Shown here in pieces: positions 48,090 through 59,174 of a DNA stretch of 64,000 bases; position 1 is the first letter of the stretch; each line of letters opens with the position of its first letter. A program made the translations under genes and the position numbers. This DNA comes from Halicephalobus mephisto (taxonomy: Eukaryota > Nematoda > Chromadorea > Rhabditida > Panagrolaimidae): contig SWDT01000107.1 of NCBI GenBank assembly GCA_009193035.1, positions 1-64,000 on the forward strand. The letters run 5' to 3'. Below the pieces are notes generated by a model that saw only the letters and a list, made by a program, of their open reading frames with translations, was not told the origin of the DNA and ran no database searches.

Positions 48090-48614
48090 ATGAAGGTGAG
48101 TAATTTTATTTTTAAAACTTTAAAAATCACTTTTTTATTTCGGTCAAAATTTGATAGAAAATTCAAAAATTCTTAAAACTTAAAAATTTAGTGATTTTTA
48201 GAATTTTCTAAAATTAAATAATAATTTTTCGGAATTTAGTAAAAGATTTTAGAACTTTCTGGGATACTGTAGGAATTTCCAGAATCCAGTAAGGACTTTT
48301 GGATTTCACATCTGAAATTTGAAATTCTAAAAATTCGTTTCAAGACACTTTTGTAAAATAAGCAATTTTCGAATTTTCAAAATAGAGTAATTTTTTACAT
48401 TTATGTTGTTTTTCAGATTTATATACAGCTTTTGTTACTCTTCTCCCTCTTGACCCTCTGCTACTCCCTATGTGCCAACACCGGGAACCACTGCACAGAC
48501 ACGGGGTGTCGTCTGAACGGGGGTCAATGCAACAGCGTATGTGTCTGTATCCAAAGAACAGCCCCGGCTGAACTGCAGATGCTCATGGGATCAGAGAGAT
48601 TCATGTCCTTGTAA
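48090..48614 (+). CDS. Small secreted cysteine-rich peptide
   Basis: A tiny first coding exon (48090-48095, Met-Lys) is joined across a 321-base intron to 48417-48614, giving 67 residues. The join yields a strong signal peptide (MKIYIQLLLLFSLLTLCYS), whereas the second exon alone has no ATG before the hydrophobic part. The mature part carries six Cys in HCTDTGCRLNGGQCNSVCVC with a Gly-Gly turn, as in small disulfide-rich nematode peptides. The C-terminal 22 residues lack Cys. Function unknown. Confidence 0.7.
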
Positions 48615-48821
48615 ATCTCGAGGCAACAATTAGATTAATCAGTTGTGTACCTAGAGGTAGTCCACCACTTGTTCAAAAATTTTAATTGAAATTTTTGAAT
48701 CACTATTTTGCGATCATCGCTGTGACGGGTTCAAATATGTGGAAAACGGTGATTAATAATGTATAATAAAATCATCGAAGTTAGTAAATCTTGAAAACAA
48801 CAATTTTATTTCTTGACAGGT

Positions 48822-49487
48822 CTGTCGCAGAAAGCGAGAAGACTCCTAACAGGAAAACCCTGGAGATGCAGAAACTCAATTTTTGCGCCAAACCACAGGA
48901 AGAATCAGAAAAAAAGAGAAGCGACGTTACAGAACCGGACGAAGTCGCGAAAAGTTGTTGTTAATTTGTATTGTTGACTACTGGAATAAAGTGACCAGTT
49001 AACTATTGTCAATTAAGGGAAGAACCCAGAAACCCTTACAAGGTCATCGATATGGTCCCAGAACGCGAATCTGATTGCGACACGAGAATCCGAGAAAATC
49101 CTGAAAGTCCATTTGTCCTTGAAAGTGAGACATCCAGTATCTAAAGAAGTCGCCGAATCTCATTACTGTATGGAAGAGATTATCACACAAGAAGAATCAG
49201 AAAAAAAGAGAAGCGACGTTACAGAACCGGACGACGTCGCAAAGAGTTGTTGTTAATTTTGTACTGTTGACTACTGGAATAAAGTGACCAGTTAACAATT
49301 GTCAATTAAGGGAAGAACCCAGAAACCCTTACAAGGTCATCGATATGGTCGCAGAACGCGAATCTGATTCCGACATGAGAATCCGAGAAAATCCTGGAAG
49401 TCCATTTGTTCTTGAAAGTGAGACATCCAGTATCTAAAGAAGTTGCCGAATCTCATTACTGTATGGAAGAGATTATCACACAAGAAA
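48822..49487 (+). repeat. ~292-bp repeat, locus 2 (two full copies and one partial)
   Basis: It carries the same unit as 30480-31017, starting at tgtcgcagaaagcgagaag as locus 1 does. Internal copies begin 291 bases apart (48899 and 49190), and a third breaks off at cacacaagaa at 49487. Against locus 1 the copies differ at a few percent of positions. The coding-like frame again ends SEKKRSDVTEPDEVAKSCC or close variants. Confidence 0.75.
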
Positions 49488-49641
49488 ATATAACTTTTGG
49501 GTCAGTAACAAATGTAAATCGTCACTATTATTTTTTAATTTTCGTCACAAATTTTAAATATTCATGAAAAATGTGACAATTGTGCCATATTTTTATCACA
49601 TTTGTCAATTGTTACAAAGCCAAAAGTTGAGCTTTTTTGTA
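49485..49641. mobile_element. MITE-like palindromic element
   Basis: The left half (aacttttgggtcagtaacaaatg ... cgtcac) is the approximate inverted complement of the right half (cacatttgtcaattgttac ... ccaaaagttgagc). It resembles the elements at 40606-41013 in its ends and in the agtaacaa and cgtcac words. It starts exactly where the 292-bp repeat array breaks off. Confidence 0.6.
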
Positions 49642-50070
49642 TTGCCCTAGTTGAGCAATAAACATTGTGTCATTGTAAATAAAACTTTATGTTGTGCAAT
49701 TACAGTACGCAATCTTTATTAACAACTTTTTAAATACTGAAACAAGTAACTTGATCATAAACTTTCCCTGACAATACATGAATTTTATTTTACACAATCA
49801 GTAAGTTGAGTACATCTCAGACGGAAAATCCTTCGTTTAAAATCACCATCATGATAAATAAAAACTAAAAATCTGCTATCATCTAATATATTTTTTTTTT
49901 CGAGAAATATTTTGAAATTTCTGCATCAACATCAACTTTAAGAAAATTTCTGTTGTGGATTATCATTTGAAACTTTTCTTCTTGACGGCTAATTCCAGAT
50001 TTGAAAGAAATCCATTGAATGGAGAAATTGGACCATTTAAACTAATTTTTTTTAGTTTTGCTTTTTGTTT
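49642..50070. other. Intergenic AT-rich DNA
   Basis: Nothing could be assigned here. Confidence 0.4.
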
Positions 50071-50690
50071 TCAATTGAATAATATTGATGCCAAGTCCGA
50101 CATTTCGACGCGATTTTCAAATACAATATATTCCAAATATGACATTGTTTTAAGAAACATTCCAATAGTTTGACCGTTTGGAGAGTCTAGATAACTAAAA
50201 CGAATGTCTGTCACATTGGGATTTACAATGATTTTAAATTCTTCCATATTCAAAACACTACTCTATATATTTACTTTAGTGTGATGGAATTTGTAGTTGT
50301 CTAAGTACTTGGAAAGATCCCCTGGCTCCAAACGGTCGAGGCTTAGAGAGCCTCTGATTTCAATCACTGCAGACAAATTTACTTTCCCTAAACTTCAAAT
50401 ATAACGTTACTAGCATTGTCTACTTAGGCTTACCAAAATTACCGACAGTTGGACCATTCTTAATTACTATGTTCCAAGCGATATAGGTTGAAGGACAATT
50501 AATCCCTTTTATTGTCGTTGAACTTCGAAAAAAATCTCGAAGGAGAACTGGGGAGCAGAGTTTATAAAGTTCAATCTTCAGGTCATAGTCGAGGTTTGTG
50601 AAGGAGATATTTGGAGTGTCGGAATTAATTTCTACTATAGATTCTTTGGAGTTGTTATCAGCAATATGGTTGTCGGAAAACTAGATCTGG
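50071..50690 (-). pseudogene. Broken gene with an in-frame stop
   Basis: Minus-strand coding pieces read from about 50685. The first, after a CTAG acceptor, runs through SKESIVEINSDTPNISF and STYIAWNIVIKNGPTVGNF to a GTAAGC donor. The next piece joins in phase and contains AVIEIRGSLSLDRLEPGDLS. Its frame then hits TAG at 50263-50265 and continues open beyond it with MEEFKIIVNPNVTDIRFSYL to a stop at 50071. Both sides of the TAG look like ordinary protein, so a single nonsense change is likely. No 5' exon was found; a tRNA-like sequence lies just upstream. The family is unrecognised; an F-box-associated type is possible. Confidence 0.55.
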
Positions 50691-50727
50691 CCTCATCTAG
50701 TTTGAAACTAATATGGAAGGAAAAATG

Positions 50728-50798
50728 TCTCTCGGCAGGCATCGAACCCGCATCGTCTTGCTATCCGGGCAAGTGCTTTTCTCTTAAGTCACGAGAGC
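50728..50798 (-). tRNA. tRNA-like sequence, probably a pseudogene
   Basis: The minus strand shows an acceptor-like pairing (CTCTCG with CGAGAG, first pair G-A unpaired), a perfect anticodon-type stem CTTGC/GCAAG around the 7-base loop CCGGATA, and a T-arm GCGGG-TTCGATG-CCTGC with a good B-box (GGTTCGATGCC). The D-arm is weak and lacks GG, and the base before the nominal anticodon GGA is C instead of the near-universal T. No long variable arm is present as a Ser tRNA would need. Best read as a tRNA-derived pseudogene or short interspersed element. Confidence 0.4.
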
Positions 50799-52167
50799 GA
50801 CCTTTTCTATTCCATTCCTGGAAGCAGAATCGTTTCTTCTGAACGATCGCTCCTTTTTCGCTACGCTTAATGTCGCGACAATGGTGGCCTTTTTTCACTA
50901 GTACGAAATTTGATGCTTATTTTACAATGACTGAAAATTAAAAATAAATTCAACAAAGATACTGGACACTTAGGGGAAATATTAATTGTTTATAGTTTTT
51001 CATGCATCACTTAGAGGACAGTGTGTGCTACTTATCAATGAATTGAGTATTTCTATACAAAGTCTGAGTACACCTTATTTCATCATTTTTAATCGATCGA
51101 TCGAGATAAATGTTTTATTCTTGATTTTTGATTACATGATAAAAAATATTCCGTTTGTCTGATGTAGGCATAAAAGACAGAATTAAACTGCCAATGGCCT
51201 AGAAAGAAAGTCCAAACTCCGCCCAGTCAACTGACATCTGAGAGGCGAGATCAAAGTATCAAAAATAGTCAATCTTTGAGAAAATCCAACTCTAATTCGG
51301 TCCAAATTTGTCTTTGGTCAAATGAGGACTTTTCCTGTCTCTGTTCTATGCTTATGTTAAGATAAACAATCCTGAATTACTAATAGTAGAAACGACAACT
51401 TTCCGCTTAATCATGGAACTCCAAGGTGTCATACCACCAGTACCCTTAATACCAACACACAAGTTTATTACACTGATATAATTTGACAGAATATTTTAAC
51501 AAACCAAAAATGTACACAAAATTACAAAGTGTACGATGCAAATTGTAGATCTATCGAATCCAAATTAACGTTATAGGAAGAAGGAGGAATGATTCATTAG
51601 AGCTCATGACATCGATGAATCACTCAATTAATCTTCCAAATTACTTTGGGCTTCAAGACTAGAAAGAAAGATTCAAGATCATTGATTTCAGTGAACATCC
51701 CAGTTTTAATAAAGATTATTCATACTTTTTAATGTCATTTCTGTTTTTAGAACATTATCGATTAACTAGAAAATAAAACCAATCCAATAATATTTTAAAG
51801 GAAAACAGCGCAAAAATCCCCTCATAATCTTCAGATGATTTAGTAACGTTCTGAAGAATATAATTCTACTGTTATGATCCTTTCAGATTTGATTCTATGT
51901 CTGTTTTCTTTCGTAGAGACATTAGAACTGTAAAAGCGTCAAATTATTCAATCCTTCTCGATTACCAAAAAACACTCAAAGTCGTTCCACAAAACATCTA
52001 TATGGAAAAGCTCTAAATGATCATATGATAAATATCAGCAGAAAATAACCAAGAATACTTGATTTTCTAGGATTCCAAAAAATTAAATTAATACTGTTAC
52101 AGTTATGTTACAATGGCTGAATAACGACATTTTATTAATGATTCTCCTTTTTTCTGAAAACAAATTG
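50799..52167. other. Intergenic DNA
   Basis: No gene was supported on either strand; composition is mixed AT-rich with no repeats of note. Confidence 0.4.
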
Positions 52168-53321
52168 TCACAACTGAGTATTCGTTGTAGATACAAATAC
52201 CTTCACCTTAGGCAACTTTAATTTAACATGAAAGAAGAGTTGTTTTAGCTTCTCTCTGTAGGCGGTGACAAATACGAGGACACTGATAGCATTCCCTACT
52301 GGAATCCAGGAATACATTATTCCACAAATAAAAGTGGCAAAAGGAAAATCAAGATCAACAATGGCATTCAGAATGTGGAATCCCATTGGAAAGAAAGCTG
52401 AGAACACCGGGATGATTGCTTGAGCCATCAATGTTCGATTCAGGTCTGTTTGAACTCTTCTAGAAGCGGCCGATAAGGCGTATTGATGATGCTTGAGATA
52501 CTTCGTGATCTTAATGTTGCAGACAATTATTATGATATAGGGAATAATAACTACAATAAAAGCGTTAATTATGGCTATCAGCATGCCATATGTTCCCTGA
52601 AAGATAAATTTCAAAGTGATAAACTGACTTGAATGAATAATAGGATTTTATTTCTCCACAGAACCCACAAGAACATTTTCTACAACTCTGTGTGGAAATT
52701 ATTCTTAGTTCCCTCTTTATGGATCCATTTGTCTGTCTTCCAAATATAAAAGTTTTTGTAAAAACTTACCGCGAGACCAACAGAAACGATTTTGACTTTC
52801 CCATCATCAGCTTTTATCCACGGAAAATTATTCTCTACTAGATGGATGTAATCTTGATTCTCCAGATATTGAAACTTCCAAACTATCATTGCAAAACTAG
52901 CTGCACCGAGTAGTGCCACAAGCAGAGAAGTTATGTAGAATTTCTTTGATATTTCCGCATTCAAACAGAGTGTGCGATATCTGAAGACAAAGGAGACAGG
53001 TGTGGTGCAGATACAGAAGAATACAGAAGTTATCCATAAAACGATTCCCAACATCTCTATCTGTCCCCCAATATCCCGCAGCAGTCCGTTACTGAGATAG
53101 TACAGATTCTTATGATGAAGTATAGTCACTGGTTTTACAATGAGGCTGATGATGACTTGAATCAAGTCAACACAGCAACATTGGGAAAGAAGAATGTTGT
53201 ATTTCTGCATCGACTTCACTTTAACCTTCATGATGACGACCAGCAACATGAGGTTGAGAGAGAGCCCAAGAGAACAAAAGATGTCTTCGTTTACAGCGTG
53301 GAAGGTTCTCCAAAATGTCAT
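52168..53321 (-). CDS. 7TM chemoreceptor, Str superfamily (perhaps Srd)
   Basis: Exons 53321-52770 and 52596-52168 join at phase 0 across a 173-base intron, giving 326 residues. Seven hydrophobic segments are seen, for example LGLSLNLMLLVVIMK, LWITSVFFCICTTPVSFVF, YITSLLVALLGAASFAMIVW and AIINAFIVVIIPYIIIIVC. The short motif PVSFVFRYRTLC after helix 3 and the stretch RRVQTDLNRTLMAQAIIPVF before helix 6 are typical of the Str/Srd/Srj group. It should detect chemical cues at sensory cilia. The exact class is uncertain. The two receptors in this window are not close relatives. Confidence 0.8.
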
Positions 53322-55517
53322 AGTGGATGATGAAATTCACAAGGGAGAAATTTTTAAAAAATACAGATGGAAAAATTAATATTTATGTGGGACGTAAATG
53401 GTTATAAAACATTCCCAAATTTGTTGACTGACAAAGGGGATTATTAAATTTTCCAAAAACATAAGGTACATATCACATGAATATCCTATTTTCACATTTA
53501 ATGTGATTTTTCAGATTCTGTTACTAAAAGCAGAAACTAATTTCATCTGTGTAGAGTAATATAATTAATGAAACCTTATCAAAATGCTGATATCATATAA
53601 TTTAATTTGCAGTTTGGAAAGAGTAATAAAACAAATTGAGAGTCTTTTTCTTTGTAAAAATAAAATTACTTCTAAAACATAAAAAAAAGTGTCTCTGCTA
53701 ACTGATCAGTGTTGCTTGTGATACGCTTTCCCTTTCATTATTATAGAAATCAATCATGAAAGAATATCAATCTTTATAACAATCATTAGGCAAATACTAT
53801 CTATAATAATGAAACTGTTGGGATAGAAAATATAATAGAAAGAGAAGAATTGAAGAGATAGCCTGAATATCAGGGACCCTGGAATACTGCAGAGGGTGAG
53901 TGACTTTGAGCGTGTTGTTGTCACATATATTAGGTTGTTGGTCTGTACTATTGTTTAATAAAAGATTTGTAGTATTTCCCTATTTCTAAATCTTAACAGA
54001 AACCAATAATAGAGAGAGACTAATCGTAATCCCACTTGCATTATCTAACTACAGTATGATAGTTCTAGTAGCACAAGAGGTTTTCGCCCTAAGAATATGT
54101 TCTTTGAGTTGATCCTGTTTGGTTAGGTTCTTCCCTAACATTTTTTAATGTAAACTACTTCATTTTTCAATGGAGCTCAAAGTGAAATTTTACAGTTCAG
54201 TAGATAAATTGTGAAGTGAAACTCTGGATAAACAAACTGGATCAGTTGTCTCTCAATCAAACTGATCTCATAGAAATGCAATTATTTTTTGGTGAATAGA
54301 GACTCTGGATCAAAACCCACTTTCCTTACTAAGGAGTTGAAAGAAGAAATGGAAAGCAACTTTGTCTTCATCAAAGTAACGAGATCTTCCACAACTATGA
54401 TTGTATTTTAGTTTTTTACTTACGACCAATGTTATAGGATGTGAATTGATTTTTGGCTTAAAAGTCCTTGAAGAGGGTGTTGATAGTTCGGGAGCAAATG
54501 TTAACAATAATAATATGCTAAAAGATTAAGTGCAACACATTACGGTAAAGCATTGCTATATGATTAAAGTAATGCGTAACTCTATTTAATTTGGAAAATT
54601 GACTTTTTATTAGATAAACTGATTAAATTCTAAACTTGTGTTTCTATGGAAACATCATCTCTTGTCAAATAGTTCGGGGGTTTTTTAAATATATTTGTTA
54701 GATCCCTGTGAACTAGTGTGATTGCACAGGGAATATGAGAGTTTCTTTTTTATCTGAGCAAGTAGATGAAGCACAATAACTATGTATTAAATCACTATTT
54801 AACACTCAGTCTGTCGTGTATCCAGTGTTTACCACATAGAGTATTTTCGTTCGAGACTGGGCCGGCTTACTTATGCAATGGCCAGTTAATGCACCGATAT
54901 AACAATATTCGTTTACGAAACCAGAAATAGCACTGATATTCTTATTTTCTAAATGGGATATAGTATGGATCTTCGGGGCTGCGTAGAATGTTGAATATTT
55001 AATGATTGTTACATGATTCCGAGATCTAGTGGAGGATTGAGGTTCCTACCATAGGCAGTTTTCCAAATAATTTATTCAAGATTATCAAGCGGATAGAAAG
55101 GAGATGTGTTCTTAGGGTCGTTAACTAGAATCGACTGAGCTCCACGAACAGTTCAATAGATTCAATAGGACAATCTGATCCCCTCTATCTCCGGGATTCA
55201 GTTTTCCCAACCTTCTGTTGCGATCTGGGCACATTGACTGATAAGGTGAAGACTTCTTGAGAGAATCGTATGGTGGTTGCATTTCATGTATATTGTTTAT
55301 ATCACACAGGGTTTTTGAAAAACCAGAAATAAAATCAATTAAGAGATATTCAGCTGTAATGACATTTATCCTAATGTAGCTCAGCATAGGCGGAATTTAC
55401 AATACAGATGATATGATGGTTATCCTTATATAAAGACGATTAAGACCTTATTGTAATCAGGATTAACCTTTATTAAAGATTTTCAAATTTCATTTCTTGA
55501 AAAACAAAAACTGAGAT
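53322..55517. other. Intergenic DNA
   Basis: No gene supported. Minus-strand open frames at 54310-54507 and 55121-55387 have neither splice context nor recognisable domains. No tandem repeat stands out. Confidence 0.4.
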
Positions 55518-56932
55518 TCACACTGTAGTTTCAAAGCTTGTAACAAAAATTTTTCTCCCTTCGTGGAACTTCCTTTCCAATGTACCGCTGAAACCATTAA
55601 TTAATAGGATTAAAATTAAAATTGAATAAACTTACGTCGTTTGCACAGCAGCATCAACACGATTGGGCAGTTTTAAAGGAACGAATTTCGGGTTTTTTAA
55701 AGAAGACGAAAAATTTGGACTTCTTGTGACTTCTTCGTACTTTACATCATCGTCATCAGATTCCTCGTCCTGGAGTCCTCCCCAAGTCCTTCTTCGACTA
55801 GAAATCGAGGAGAATCTTTCTTCGGAAGGACTTCGGATTTGAATTTGATGATCGACACGGTAGTGTTCAAGTTCTTCTTTTAGCTTGGCTAATTTTTCTT
55901 GAGTTTGAGGGTTTACGGAAGAGCGAGATCGTGATCTGGCCGGAGAACTTGCACGAGAGATTGGACGGGAAGAGGGTGTGGGAATGAGATCTTCAGCTGT
56001 CTGGAAATAAGGAAACAGATTAATCATCAGATAAGAAAAAATAAAGATGCAGACAGTTATTGGAATTGTCGGAATAACAATAAATAAAAGAATTATTTCT
56101 TTTTAGTCACTATCATAAGGATCGAAGCTGAGCCGGTTTTTGGCTTTGCCGGTAGCGGTCAAACCATTGTGAAGACACGCCATCCCGTTTGCTCTGGCCA
56201 GTTAAACACGATAGGGCTAGGTTAGTACTTGGATCGGAGACGTCCTGGGAATCCCCAGTGCTGCTACCTTTTTCTCCAAACTAACTTTTTGCAATTATCA
56301 ACGAATTTATATTTTAAGCGCCAATAATATTCGCTCTAAGATCCCTAGAATAGTGAATAATGAATGAATTTTGATTCAATCTAGTCGCTACCAAAGTAGG
56401 GGAGTTTAGAGACCCTGAGGGCATGTAGGTAGCGGTCAAACCATTGTGAGTACACGCCATCCCGTTTGCTCTGGCCAGTTAAACACGATAGGGCTGGGTT
56501 AGTACTTGGATCGGAGACGTCCTCGGAATCCCCAGTGCTGCTACTTTTTTCTCAAAACTAATGGTAGTTTTATTTGTCCTTTATTGAACTGTTATCTCTG
56601 AAACTCGCACCCACCTCGTCTTTGACAATTATTCTCTGCCCTGCTTGTCTCCTGGCTTCAATTTCCTTCTGTCGTTCCAGAAGCTTCTGAATCTGCTGAA
56701 TATACTTGATATCTGTGCTTCTCGTCGAAAACCTCCTTCCTTTGTTCTTGTTATCGCAGCATTTCAACCAGCAATTTAATATTACCATCACTACCATCAA
56801 CAACAAAATCAATCCAATGAGTGCAACCACCACGAAAGTGTCAGATCCCATTTTATCTATGAAAGAGTCCTTCATAGAAGCATCCGTTTCATCTTTAACT
56901 TCATCTGGAGCAAATGGACGTTTCCAGCTCAT
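55518..56932 (-). CDS. Single-pass membrane protein with Ser/Arg-rich tail
   Basis: Exons 56932-56615, 56000-55636 and 55587-55518 join in phase to 250 residues. Stopping at the end of exon 2 would also be possible (TAA at 55634-55632), but a GTAAGT donor overlaps that stop and the third exon restores an open frame. The chosen start (MSWKRPFAPDEV) follows TACTCCAG; a longer form from 57022 is possible. One hydrophobic helix (FVVVALIGLILLLMVVMVIL) is followed by a Cys-rich juxtamembrane stretch and a helical segment (QQIQKLLERQKEIEARRQ). The tail holds SRPISRASSPARSRSRSS and an acidic run. No family recognised. Intron 1 contains a 5S rRNA dimer on the other strand. Confidence 0.75.
56151..56268 (+). 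rRNA. 5S rRNA gene inside an intron, copy 1
   Basis: A complete 118-base 5S gene within the first intron of the membrane protein gene, transcribed opposite to the host. The core reads cccgtttgctctggcc, a variant shared only with the copy at 56428, so this dimer has its own sublineage. Followed by CTTTTTC. Upstream flank here (gaagctgagccggtttttggctttgcc) differs from the usual one. Confidence 0.9.
56428..56545 (+). rRNA. 5S rRNA gene inside an intron, copy 2
   Basis: Starts 277 bases after copy 1. The spacer (56269-56427) matches the spacer at 8535-8696 on the opposite strand. Terminal base of the gene is T instead of C, weakening one end pair; a run of TTTTTT follows. It carries the tttgctctgg variant. 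Confidence 0.9.
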
Positions 56933-59174
56933 TTTTAACAAATCAATCACATTGCTGGAGTAATTTTTCTGTAAAGTTTGAAATAAACATGGGAACCATC
57001 GATGGATCAATGAGTCGGACATATCAAAGGAGATCTACACTGGTCTCGAAAATTGGTTCTTATTCTTGGAAAATAAACAAGAATTTCGACCAAGTGACCA
57101 ATAAGTGGCCAGAATCAGAACGGAATCGGGGAATATTGCTCAAAAAGGACAAAAATGCATTTTTCAAAAAGAACTATTTCGCAACTTTAGAAAAATAATA
57201 AAAAAATTGTAAAAATTAATATATAAAATTTCGAAATTCATACAATTCTAAAAACAGTGAAATTGAATCTAATTTTTTCGGTGATTTCACAATATAATAA
57301 TACTTTTAAATTTACAAAAAACTTTGAATTTAATAAAATTTCGAAATTTTTAAAAATTACCAAAAATAAAACTGGAATTATTTTTGAACGACTTTACGCC
57401 TATTCCGACGATTTTTTAATAAAATAAATCCAGATCAAAGCCATCCGCTAAATGACCGAAATCATGTCGGATAAATAAAACCTGTCATAAATAACACAAA
57501 CATGATTAACGACCTTGTATCATACGCCATATGTCTTTTATCTAAATTTGCGAAGGAAAAACGGGAAATCTATCCTATTTAAAATACTTGGCCCGGATAT
57601 CCAATGTTTTCAAAATTAAGAGATCCGTTTTGGAAGAAAAACGGAGGCAATGAATGGCGCCAAGGTCGACAAGTCCTGAAATAAAAATAATTGGTTCGAA
57701 TGGAATTGTTTGGTACCGTTTTGAGTGGCAATCGATCTGGTAACCAAAATAGAGAAAAATTTTTGAAAAACATTCCCATTCCAAAAAATAAACTAGTTTT
57801 TCCCGGATTAATGTCAATTAAAATTAAATAAAAACAAAGTTAAACATTTTAAAAAGACATAAATTAGAATGTGATGTAAAAATTTGGAAATAAGTCTGGA
57901 ACCTGTTTTGAGCGAAAAAATAGTGAAACACGCATTTTCGACTATTCAAGAGGGAAGACAGATCAATGAATACTTGTTCACTTTTGGCCGTCAGATGATA
58001 GACAATAATGGGTGCGATCGACCAAAAGTAAGAATGAAATTGCGTCGAAGATTACAGGTTAGATAGGGTCAAGTTGAAGTCTATATCACAGTCAATTATT
58101 CAGCTTACAAGACTGAAACTTTTTGATCTATTTTCAACCTCTAATTCTGTACAAAGATGATTTCAATTTTATTTTTGTCTTCTTTAACGACTTAATTAAG
58201 AAGTTTTTCAAGTATTATTTTTTTAAATCACCATTATTAAAGAATCTAAGAATAAAGTTACTTTCGAAGAAGATTAATGTTCATTTTTATGAATTTTTTA
58301 TTTCAGTCAACGTACAATTCGTCATTCGAATTAGCTTCTTGTCATAATAGTGCTACATTTTTCAGGAATTCAGATTTATTGTTGAATTTATATTGATATT
58401 CACTTGCTACTTCCATCATCCGTTCTAGAAAGATTACGGTGATATCTGCAGGAGAAAATTCCTTTAAGTTCTTAGAGGTCATTGCTTCCAAATGCGGTTG
58501 CTCATTTTTCTTAAAATTGTACTTGAAAGGCCATGTTGATTGATTAAAATTATTGTAACGGTGATCAGAATCACACAGAAGTTTATGGTCGAAAATAACA
58601 TGATCAGGTTTGGTTCTGAGTCTTTTGACCACTGCTTTTCGAAATAAAAATTTTCCTTCATCAAAAGAAATTACATATATTTTTTAGAAAAAGAAACAAC
58701 TAACGATTTTTCTAATGAATATCGATGAAAATCCCGTTTATCAATAACATGTTAAACATTCAATGTTTTCTAATGTTTCAAACTGTTCTCTTCTCTTTGT
58801 TTGATTATGTTTCTTCATTATTGTTCCCTGTTTAAAACTTGAATGTTGTAAAATAATGTTTATTAGGTGTTACTGCACATAACTATAAAAATAACAATTT
58901 CAATATTGATAGCCAGGTTTCAACAACAGGAAACAATTCGACAAATTCGGTTTTATTTTCCTTTATAAAAAATAATTTATTTTATTTTAATGCTTTCGAA
59001 TGACAGAAATACTAATTTAGTGTTAAATTTCAGACTAATATTATTCAAAATAATGATATCACGTAAATTCCCAATATTTTTCAGCAATGTTTATCTCGAT
59101 TAATGCGAATTAGAAACAATTCGAAAATTACTGAATTATATAGAAGTATAATGTTTTTAAATTTATTATATCAC
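56933..59174. other. Intergenic DNA with doubtful open frames
   Basis: 57022-57560 and 58640-59170 are AT-rich. A 96-codon minus-strand frame at 58342-58632 (VIFDHKLLCDSDHRYNNF, FSPADITVIFLERMM) reads like protein, but a second frame on the same strand with a hydrophobic segment overlaps it, and no start or splice site decides. A short plus-strand frame at 57884-58066 is unsupported. None is called. Confidence 0.35.
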
